A stretch of 64,000 nucleotides of DNA from Anthoceros angustus (taxonomy: Eukaryota > Streptophyta > Anthocerotopsida > Anthocerotales > Anthocerotaceae): positions 1,426,001 to 1,490,000 of the forward strand of contig VJWM01000044.1 of NCBI GenBank assembly GCA_010909165.1, in the 5' to 3' direction. Of this stretch, positions 55,906 to 64,000 are shown piece by piece. A program made the position numbers and the translations under genes. The notes beneath the pieces are model-generated. The model had not been told where the DNA came from, searched no databases, and saw only the letters and a program-made list of their open reading frames with translations. The stretch's first letter is position 1; every line of letters begins with the position of its first letter.

Positions 55906-56639
55906 GGCCACATCATCGTACGACGGGCCGTATGCGGCAGAAATCTCTTGCGCTCTAGTGTATGGAATACCGATCTGGTCACGCGGCATCCACATTTTTT
56001 TAGGATTGTGGACAGAAAGAAATAGTCCCGCCGCATATGTGGCGGAACTTTTCGCTGACGGCCAGCCGGGTGCGCACGATCCCGTGTCGTTGTAGTAAGG
56101 GGTCCGCTGCCAAGAGAATGATGGGCTCCGTTTGTCGCGTTTCAATCGTTTCGGACCGTTTCGGGCTCAAACACCTATGTTTATCGTTTCTGCTACTATC
56201 TACTCGTGATGTCCACCAAACAGGCTCGGTGAGGCCAAACGTTTAAGGACTCGTTCACGTCCGTATCATTCCAGTCCGTTCCTCGTACTTCTAGTTCGTC
56301 CCTCTTACCACTCTCGCTACACTCATCCAAAATCACTCACGCCGAAATCTCCACCTCTCTCGCAACGCTCAACGTTCTTTGGAAAAATGGGTGGGCTGCG
56401 TGGTCCGGACCTCCACCGTCGTCCACCGTCCTCTCCGTCCGGGCTCTACTCGCCCTCCCGGAGTTCCTCCGGCTCACCGTTCCGGTCCACCCGACGTCGG
56501 TTCGCTGCTCTGGACGAGCAAGGGTCCCTAGTCGTTCGTCCCTGCACACACCACCACATGTTAGGGTCCGTCACCTGGACCTGGATCAGTCTCTCCGGAG
56601 CTGTCGTGCCTGCTCAGTGACTCAGGACTCACGTTAGCA
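55906..56639. other. Unassigned DNA between mobile elements
   Basis: No domain found on either strand. 56260-56640 is C-rich and lies beside the coiled-coil locus; it may be the 3' outer part of that element. Confidence 0.35.
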
Positions 56640-58576
56640 AGAAGACGCACAAGTGCGCAAGAAGCAGCATCAACACCAAGAGAAAGATGCTTTACTAGGC
56701 GGTCCACCCCTCTTATACTACGCCCAAGGGCGGCGTCTTTATTACACTCCTATCCCGAAAGTATCGGTGCCCAATCGCCGCCTACCATCTTACGCCTCTC
56801 CCCCTATCTCCGTCATCGGCGGTGGGCCTGGGACTGCCCTTGGTCCCGCCTCGGTGCCGATGACCCCACTCCTTGCCCTGACTGCTGCGGCGCACCCAAT
56901 CGGATGATCCGGGGACCCTTCCTCTTCCGAGACCACCGAGTTGGCTCTCGTGGCGGTTTGACGATCATGTAACCACCACATCCTCCTCTCCTGGCCTCCG
57001 AGTGGGTCCCCACCCTGTAGGGCCACCGGTTGACTGCTCCTCCTGAGCACGTCGGGAATGGCTCTCTCTCTCCTCCTGAGTCCGGACCTCGGGGTCCGGC
57101 CTCCACTCCGGGGTCCTATCTCCAGGAGTCGGTCTTATTTCCAGAGTCTGGACCTTAGGGTCCGTTCTCCTCCTTGGGGTTCGGACCTCAAGGTCCGAAC
57201 TTATTACCAGGGTCCGGTCCTCAAGTCCCGGACCCCCAACCCCCGGACCACCTACTGTTAGGGGTCCATCCTCACTCGCCGGCTCCCTTCCCTGGCTCGG
57301 GTCCGGTTGGTTTCCTCCTCCCTCACCCCCTTCGGGGCCCTCGTCCCTATCCTCCCTGACTGGTTGCGGCTGTCTTACCTCAGAGCTCGTTGTGTTCGCC
57401 GCATCCAGCTCCTCCTGAGGCTCTTCCCCGCCGCTGCCGTCGTCCCCAAACAGGGCCACTAAGGCCCCCGTGCTGTCCCCATGCCCTTCTTCCCTCTCCA
57501 CTCCCTCGGAGCCTTTTGGAGGTTCGTCCAGTTGTAGTGGACGCTGAGAAGCTTCCAATGCCTTGAGGAGCTCAGCGTGGTAGTAGGCAAAATCCGAGTC
57601 GATTTGCTGGATTGCCTCTTCCACATGCGCCCGGAGCACCCGATACTCCCTTCGCCATAGGTGCTCCGGGAGCTGAGCGTGCTGTCCGGCTTGCTGGTCT
57701 GTCTCTCCTGCCAGGTTTGTCAGCTGGAGCCGGGCAGAGTCTCGCGAGGCCACAAGGGAGGCCTCCGTTACCTCCTGCAATCGCCGCTGATGCTCTGCCT
57801 GCTCCAGCTCCCGTCGTTTCCGCTCCGCTGCCAGCTTACCTGCCATGGCGCAGCGTTCCCCCTCCGCCTTCCGCAACTGGACCAGCAGCTTCTTCTCTGC
57901 GTCCAGGGCTCTTGCTCCTCCGTTCATTCTGGCCTGGAGCTCCGCCATCTCCCTTCCCAGGCGGTCCGGCAACTCCGCCCGATTTCGCGCTTCATCCAGG
58001 TTCCTCTCCATCTCGGCGACGTCCTGCTCCTTGTTCCATCGCCTTACCTCTTGACCCGCGGTGAGCGCTCTATCTCCGCTCGTGATCCGCGATCACGCCC
58101 GTTCTTTCGCTCTTGGGCTGCGGCTCAAGGTCTCCTTCGACCTTCCATCTCACCTTGTTCATCCGGTGCCATAGCTGATCGAAGATCCTCCATCTCCTTG
58201 TTGCTGGCCTCCTTCTCTTCTACCCGGCTGACCCGAGCCTGCTCCGCTGCCTCCTGTTCCGCCTTCAGGCTAGCCACGGCGGTCCCTGCCGTCTCCCTCC
58301 ACCGGTTTCGATCCCTCCGGTAGTGATCACGGTCGGTTTTAGCAACGGCTTCCGCCTCGCGCGCCGCCTTCACCTGAGCCTCCGCGGCTTGGTGTTGTTC
58401 CCGCCTAGCCGCCTCAGCCAGGTTTCGAGCCCGCTCCGCCTGCCCTCGGGCTTCCTCCAGCTCCCCCTGCGCCACCTCCCGCCGCCTGCAGAGGTCCTCT
58501 GCCCGAGCTAAGGCCAAACGGGCCCGGGAGGAAGATGATTGGGAGGGGATTCCGGACTCCATCCGATTAGAACGGA
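56640..58576 (-). mobile_element. GC-rich coiled-coil gag-like locus, minus strand
   Basis: Two minus-strand coding blocks follow each other. 58560-58125 encodes a long Ala/Arg/Glu-rich coiled coil (LALARAEDLCRRREVAQGEL, AEQEAAEQARVSRVEEKEAS). After a frame change at about 58125-58011 comes 58011-56965: MERNLDEARNRAELPDRLGR, then coiled coil (AAERKRRELEQAEHQRRLQE), an acidic linker, and imperfect ~12-residue repeats (SSDLEVRTPRRRTDPKVQTL, EWRPDPEVRTQEE). Downstream on the same strand is a tataagagg (about 56721-56713) and an aataaa (about 56738). This resembles a retrotransposon gag without pol, or a fast-evolving host gene; I cannot decide. It is not recognised as a named family. Confidence 0.4.
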
Positions 58577-59880
58577 CACCCTTGCCGCCCCGAGAGGTAT
58601 GGGAGAATATCCTTGCCTCCCTCTTCTGGTTCCGGAGGTGGAGCTGCCCGCACCAGCCGGAGCACCCACGGGAAGGAGGCTGGCGGCGCGCTGCCGGCCA
58701 CCAAAGAACCCGCCACCCGGCGGAGCCACGCGGGCCAAGCGAGTCGTCAAGAGGCGGAAGGTGGCTCCCACCGATGAAGCACCAAGGAGCCACCAGTGCC
58801 TCTGCCCCTACCAACGGAGTGGCAGGAGGCGGAAGAAGCAGTATGGCGGGCGGAGAGGGGCGGCCCGAGGCGAGGCCAGTAGCGACCACATCCGGAGCCG
58901 TCTTGTCTCCGACGCGAGAGGGAAACGTGCTAGCTCCGAACCCCTCGCCGCCACCAAGCCCAAGACAAAGACGGGCGGCAAGGCTAGCGGCCAAACGGGC
59001 CAAGGAAGTGGAAGGGCCGGACCAGGGCACCCAGGACACGAGGTCTGATCGAGTTCGGAGCGTGTGGGACTCACTCCGGACCGCGTCTGTGATCCTTAGC
59101 GGACCGGGAAATGCCCGCACCCACGACGGACTTCTTGGGTGCCTCACAGTGGCGGCCGTGAAAGAAACACGGCGGGTTTGGCTACCGTCATGGACGGTAT
59201 GCTTTGGGGTCTCTGTGGGACGGCAGAGAAGACCCAGTCGGTGGAGGCAACAAGGAGGCGAATGATGCTCCTCCAGGAGCAGATGGAGGCGGCCCAAGAG
59301 GCGGAAAGAAGGCGGAATCCCTCGCTCGAATCGGGGAGGGAAAGCGCCGGGAGGCAGAACGGGAGGTCTGGTCCATTCGGCAAGACCGAACCAAGTTCCT
59401 TCAGCTGGGCGAACAGCTGAAGCAGGCCCAGGAGGCCCCTGCCTCCTCCAGCCAGGGCCCAAAGTCGGGGTATCTCCTGATGACAATGTTGCGCTCCACC
59501 AGGCGCCACGGCTCCCATACCTCCGCGGCCTTCTTGGGTCCCATCGCCGCCTTCTTCCGCCTCCTCCGCCTTCTTGGGTGCCTCACAGTGGCGGCCGCTC
59601 CCTCTTCGCGCGTCGCTCCAACCACGAAGGTGAGCCGCGCGAGAAGGTTCATGAGCGCTCGAAAAGATAGCGCCAAAGAGCGGGGTGGCGGAGCGCGAGA
59701 GACTGCGAAAATCATCGCCAGGTCACAAAGAGAAATGGTCTACCCTCCAGCTCGCGTCGTCGGGAGTAGTCGTGGAGCGAGAGGATGTCCCTTCGCCGCC
59801 TTCTTGGGTCCCATCGCCTTCTTGGGTCCCATCGCCTTACGCCCCGCTTACTCGCCTTACGCCGCATTTCTCTAACCTAC
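58577..59880 (+). mobile_element. GC-rich gag-like remnant on the plus strand, partner of the minus-strand locus
   Basis: Plus-strand frames read basic and proline-rich segments (RAKRVVKRRKVAPTDEAP; SPPPSPRQRRAARLAAKRAK) then a helical charged segment (RRRMMLLQEQMEAAQEAERR). These compositions recall gag or nucleocapsid proteins. The minus strand is also open across much of it, and the frame changes several times, so the coding strand is uncertain. The unit cttcttgggtcccatcgcc occurs several times at its right end. Confidence 0.3.
59131..59597. repeat. 28-bp exact direct repeat 439 bp apart
   Basis: cttcttgggtgcctcacagt + ggcggccg occurs at 59131-59158 and 59570-59597. Shorter relatives (ttcttgggtcccatcgcc) are at 59531, 59804 and 59819. 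These may be short element ends or fragments of a tandem array. Confidence 0.85.
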
Positions 59881-60049
59881 GCTACCGAATCGTACTGGAG
59901 TGTGAATACCGCCTATAACGGCCACTGCAACCCCGCGTCACGTCACGCATGCCCGTTCACCACTCTGCACCGTCCACGTGGCTTCGCCTGTCTAAATCAC
60001 GCTCCAACTTCTAAGTTACTTTACTTGGCGTACTTATCCCGTTCTGACC

Positions 60050-60190
60050 CGGAGTGGGGTCCGGACTTATCCCGATACTCCGGTGCGTGGTCCGGAGATC
60101 CTTCGGAGCGTGCTCCGGAGTCCCTCCACCTAATCCGGAGTCCTTACTCCGGAGTGCAGTCCGGAGTACAGTCCGGAGTACAGTCCGGGC
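60050..60190. repeat. CCGGAGT-rich simple array
   Basis: Many irregular copies of ccggagt and agtccggagtac crowd about 140 bp; the last part is a 12-bp tandem (agtccggagtac, about 3 copies). Related ggtccgga words are scattered at 57080-57240 within the coiled-coil locus, so the two probably belong to the same element. Confidence 0.7.
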
Positions 60191-60229
60191 TTGTTTCTCC
60201 CTTTCCGCCTTAGTTTTCACTCCATACCT

Positions 60230-61440
60230 ACGAAAAAAAACAAACCCAACTTATTTCCTACCCCTGGGGAGAGTCCGTGGTCCACAGCATACGGCGAAAC
60301 TATTTCGGTATGTCACGCATGACCACATCGGTCGCTGCGGCCCCTCGGTGTACCGATGTTGTCAACCTACCCGATGATGCACACAAAGTTTTCACGATAC
60401 ACAGAAACTTTTTTTCTCTCGGGTTTCATTTAGGGTCATTTGCGTTTTCGTGCCTTTGCGGCATGCATCTGGGCTCCGTATGTGAGCGGTTGCATTTGCG
60501 CTGCGCTTACCATTTGCAATTGTGTTTGCGCTGCACTCATCGTTTGTGTTTGCGGCGCGGCTGAGTGCATTTGCCCTTGCGTGCAAGGCTGCAGTGTTTG
60601 GCACTAGATGCATACAGGGCTGCAACGTTTCCTACTGCCTATGGTGGTGCAGTTTCACATGAGCACTAAGTACCCTGAAACAAGCTTGTACCAGAAGGAC
60701 CAACACAAGAAGGGCTTCTATGAAACCAGTTGCACAATACAAGGCTTGCACCCAAAAAAGTCTACAATGCACATGTGTAAAGTTCAAAGGGCCTACTGGA
60801 CCACATAACGCTACCGTAGATTTATATATTCACTAATATCACCTATATTTTATAATAATAGATATATTAATATGGTGAAAATAAAAAGGAACATAATGTA
60901 CGAGGTCCCAACCCGCTCATGCACAACTTTGAGTAGTTAAACCTTCCACCCTTAGTGGACATAACTAAAGTTGTTGTTGTAGTTATTAAGTTCATGGATT
61001 CGTCAGCGAGAGTTCGATACAACACATGGATTTGTCAAGGCGGGAGGGAAGAACAAGAAAACACAAGCTTGAGAAGACAATGGCACAGTATTACCATACT
61101 TACGTAATGTCGGAGCGAGTTCAAAAGTGTTGGTTTTTACTTATTGGTCATGGTAATGGTAATGGTAATGGAACCAAGGGAATCACTCATATAAAACTGC
61201 CTAGTTACATCCGTTAGAAAAACGTGCTTAACAAATGTTTCACTAGGTTCCTTGTCTGTGGAGCCGCATTTGTATTGTGATGATCGCGCGTAACCTTACA
61301 TAATTCTATACTTTTATTGCTTTAGATTCTATTATATCCCATGGTGGATCTTGCACCTTTAGTGGCCATAAGTAAAATTGTTGGTGCTTGTGCTTATGAC
61401 ATTGTGTATGTTAGGAGCAAGAAATAAAGAAAATGGGTAA
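60230..61440. other. Mobile-element debris, no gene
   Basis: It contains a gcatttgcgctgcg-type degenerate repeat (60440-60600) and two LINE-like terminal motifs (acccttagtggacataact at 60947-60965 and acctttagtggccataagta at 61353-61372), suggesting truncated element ends. No coding region is recognised. Confidence 0.4.
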
Positions 61441-61450
61441 GGGTTTCAAA

Positions 61451-61590
61451 AGTGAAAGGTATCTTAAAGTCTTTTGAAAAGTGAAAGGTATCTTAAAGTC
61501 TTTTGAAAAGTGAAAGGTATCTTAAAGTCTTTTGAAAAGTGAAAGGTATCTTAAAGTCTTTTGAAAAGTGAAAGGTATCTTGTAGTCTAA
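61451..61590. repeat. 29-bp minisatellite, about 4.8 copies
   Basis: The unit agtgaaaggtatcttaaagt + cttttgaaa starts at 61451, 61480, 61509, 61538 and 61567. The first four are identical by eye; the last diverges at gtagtc. No spacers, so it is not CRISPR-like. Confidence 0.95.
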
Positions 61591-61689
61591 AACGATTATT
61601 ATGCTCTGTTCATCTGCAAGCGACCCAGGTTTGAATCTTGATAGTGGATGTGAAAAGACTAAATACATGCCCAAATCGTCAAAGAAAAC

Positions 61690-61885
61690 AAGAAATTTTC
61701 TCCACTAAGGACACTATTTTCCATCATGGTACTTGGTACTTTACAACGTGTACCATGGTGTAGCACCAAGAGCATCCACTCCCTCTATGCACCCCATCCA
61801 AGTACCAATCAAAGCCCACGATGTTTTATGAATGTGTGTCAATTTAGCTTATAAATGTGTGTCCATTTGGCCTAAGCCATTCGTA
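61690..61885 (-). mobile_element. LINE 3' end fragment, minus strand
   Basis: The minus strand here (ggccaaatggacacacattt, ggtacttggatggggtgc, agtaccatgatgg, gtccttagtgg) matches the 25354-25575 fragment through its 3' terminal motif. It is strongly 5' truncated. Confidence 0.75.
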
Positions 61886-61889
61886 ACAA

Positions 61890-62456
61890 ATGTTTCTCTC
61901 CAATCTCAAACCTTGCGATCTTCTACTTGTACTTCTCTAAGTCTGGGAGACCCTTGCTTCCACCCTAACTTCACAACCATGTATACTTCAACCTTAAGCT
62001 GATTATCGGTCATTTTCGTGTGGGGTCTCATTGTCTCATAATTGAGGCTAATAAATGGCTACACCCCCCAAGGCCACCTAAAAAGACCAAAATATGCACG
62101 TTATGCAATAGGGAAGTTGAGACTGATGAACACTTTTTTTCTTCTAGCCCATCTACGAAAATATCAAGAATGATTTTACTAACTTAGTCACAGCAGCTTG
62201 GTCTTTTCTCTAAAGTTTCTTTTCTTTTTCTGACCCTATGCTTATAGGTGTTTGCCTGAAACAAATGTGGCATTCAGAACACAATACATCTAACTTTTTA
62301 ACTTAACGGATATTTGATATACTTCATACCACTAGTATTTAGGTTAAGTTCAAAATAGCAATTAAACTTCAATTCTTTTATGTATTTCTGTCATATCAGC
62401 TCCATGACGAAAATTCCGTCCTTAATGGACTTCAATATACTTCTTCTTCTTCTACA
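61890..62456 (+). mobile_element. 5'-truncated LINE copy with TTC tail
   Basis: This is a degenerate copy of the 3' part of the LINE that runs on the minus strand from 64000 to 62660. It retains the C-terminal zinc-motif coding (ccaaaatatgcacgttatgc, gaagttgagactgatgaaca) and the 3' untranslated part, ending ccgtccttaatggacttcaa and a TTC run. Frameshifts show it is dead. Confidence 0.85.
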
Positions 62457-62659
62457 TGTCGGAGAAGCGGTTGGTCCGATGTAGATCTAAGTGGCCATTG
62501 GAATGTACGTCACGACGAGCGGACTGGCCTTGAGGCTCGAAATGGTGGAGAAACATGATGGGTAGTAGCATGACTGAGACGTCCCCGGGCGAGGCTCAAG
62601 CAAGGCGGAAGTAGTCTGAAGAGCCGCCCCGGTAGCATGACATATGTGCAGTCCGCGGG

Positions 62660-64000
62660 CGGGAGCGAAGAAGAAGAAGAAGAAGAAATATATTAAAGTC
62701 CACTAAGAACAGAATTTCCGTCATGGGACTGAAAAAACAGATATACAAAAAAGTATTGAAGTTTAACTGCTATTCAGAATTTCCTAAGTACTAGTGGTGT
62801 GAAGTAAATCACATATCTAGTAGGTTGAAAGATTGGGTATATTCTGCCCTATAAGCCCACATTTGTTTCAAGCAAACACTTGTAAGAACAGGGACAGAAA
62901 AAGAGAAGAAACTTCGGAGCGAAAATCAAGCTACTATGAATAAGTTGACAAAAGCATTCTTGATATCCTCATAGATGGGGCATACAAAAACAAAGTGCTC
63001 CTCTGTCTCAACTTCCCTGTTGCATAACCTACATATTTTGGTCTTCTTACGTGGCTTGGGATGCAACCATCTATCAGTCTCAATCCTGAGAAGGTGAGAC
63101 CCCACACGAAAATGACATATAATAATCCTAAGGTTGAAAGACACATGGTTGCATTGATAGAGTGGAAGCAAGGGTCTCCCAGACTTGGAGAGGATACGGA
63201 AAAATTGTTTGTAAGTCTGGAGTTTAGTGGGTAAGGATCCAAAGACAAGGTACCAGGTGTAGGAGAGATAGGTGGATTGCAATTCATTGCAAATGGACCT
63301 ATTGGAAGGAGAAGGCGAAAATTGGAAGAGGGGGTGGGCTAGAAGACTTTCCGGATAGAAGCCAAGCTTCTGTAGCCAAGTAGAAGACTGAGCATACCAG
63401 CAAGTCTTGCTACCTATAGAAGCTAACTTCCGAGAGGATTGGAAGGCAAGGAAGAGGTACGGGGGAGTGGAGGTGGGGTGATTGGACTGAGCTTCCTCTA
63501 AAGAATAGAGACGGTACATGAAACTAGTTAGACGAAACAGACCCTCAAGCTCAAGCGGGAAAGTGGCTAACTTTGCAGAAAAGATGGCTAGGGGGATAGA
63601 CTTCTTACAGACGATATGTGGCCAAAGATGATGCCACACCCTTGACAATGCAAGCGGTAGCAGAGAACTTCCTCTGAAATCTCGGGCCATAGAGAGTTAC
63701 ACCCATGTAGACATAAGACGGAACAATATCCACTGGATGGCTCTTATAGAAGAACTGCAAGTTGTGGTTAGGCAGGTCCTTCCTGTTGAAGAACATGACC
63801 TTGGTCTTCTTCAAGTTCACCTCTAAGTCCTTAGCCTCGCAAAAGTTGGACAAGACATCCAGTTGTCGTTGAAGGTCCTTGGGAGAATGAGACAAAAGTA
63901 CAAAGTCATCTGCATACAGTAGTATAGTGATATATACTAGGGAAAGAAGGCAACCAGGATCACCAGATTCCGCTAGCCAAGATTCCAGCTCATCAATATA
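62660..64000 (-). mobile_element. LINE ORF2 3' portion, reverse transcriptase with YADD motif, cut by window edge
   Basis: On the minus strand the RT catalytic motif LLYADDFVLLSHS is at about 63925-63885 (YADD codons 63916-63905), followed by LQRQLDVLSNFCEAKDLEVN, then LKKTKVMFF. After a frame change near 63640, the thumb and C-terminal region run to 62926 and include CRLCNREVETEEHFVFVC, a cysteine-histidine motif of L1-type elements. The untranslated 3' end follows to a TTC run at about 62660-62680. The upstream part lies outside the window. One frameshift separates RT from the C-terminal part, so this copy is probably inactive. Confidence 0.9.

Noticed and set aside
58577-59486. Upstream extension of the minus-strand coiled-coil frame to 59486
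   Set aside because: Composition changes to proline/leucine-rich random sequence and the helical pattern is lost, so only the part below about 58560 is supported.
61451-61590. CRISPR-like array
   Set aside because: Direct tandem units without unique spacers in a eukaryotic genome; it is a minisatellite.

Overview
The window is nuclear DNA of a green plant, most likely a non-seed land plant (bryophyte or lycophyte grade) or a close streptophyte relative. The genes have short GT-AG introns, mostly 60-200 bp. Plant-typical families are present: a NO VEIN-like giant protein, a DRD1/CLSY-type SNF2 protein, a DUF1068 protein, a LEA-DUF4149 protein, a GT92 galactan-synthase-like enzyme and a dirigent-like protein. 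The dirigent-like gene favours a land plant. No genus can be named from the sequence alone. No search was run; all calls rest on reading translations, splice sites and repeats by eye.

Layout. 0.9-12.2 kb is gene dense: a mitoferrin-like carrier (-), a choline-transporter-like (CTL/SLC44) gene (-), a dirigent-like gene (+), a second CTL gene (+) with a decayed tandem copy, and ribosomal protein uL6 (+) followed by a broken partial copy of its own 3' end. 13.2-22.1 kb is one 13-exon gene for a NO VEIN-like protein of about 2548 aa. 23.1-24.1 kb holds a DUF1068 gene (-).

24.6-38.1 kb is a repeat-rich accessory block. It contains LINE pieces, LTR-like sequence, an intact intronless DRD1/CLSY-like SNF2 gene and a decayed copy of that gene's 3' third. 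It also contains two truncated EPSP synthase pseudogene copies inside a duplicated segment, a LINE ORF1 with a zinc knuckle, minisatellites and inverted repeats.

39.0-54.7 kb is gene dense again: a conserved acidic-tail protein, an unknown membrane protein, a CUE/DUF1771/Smr protein (12 exons), a GC-rich intronless double nitroreductase (SagB-like), a 1174-aa LEA-DUF4149 fusion and a three-exon GT92 glycosyltransferase. 55.2-64 kb is mobile DNA: an LTR-like unit, a SINE-like chimera with an initiator-tRNA half and a LINE-type tail, a GC-rich coiled-coil gag-like locus, and LINE copies lying tail to tail, one with a visible YADD reverse-transcriptase motif running off the window edge.

The genes do not form a pathway; they are ordinary eukaryotic neighbours. 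The most unusual parts are the repeated capture and duplication of host gene 3' ends (uL6, SNF2, EPSPS, CTL), the tail sequence shared by different element types, the coiled-coil locus at 56.6-59.9 kb, and the nitroreductase gene whose composition and structure differ from its neighbours.
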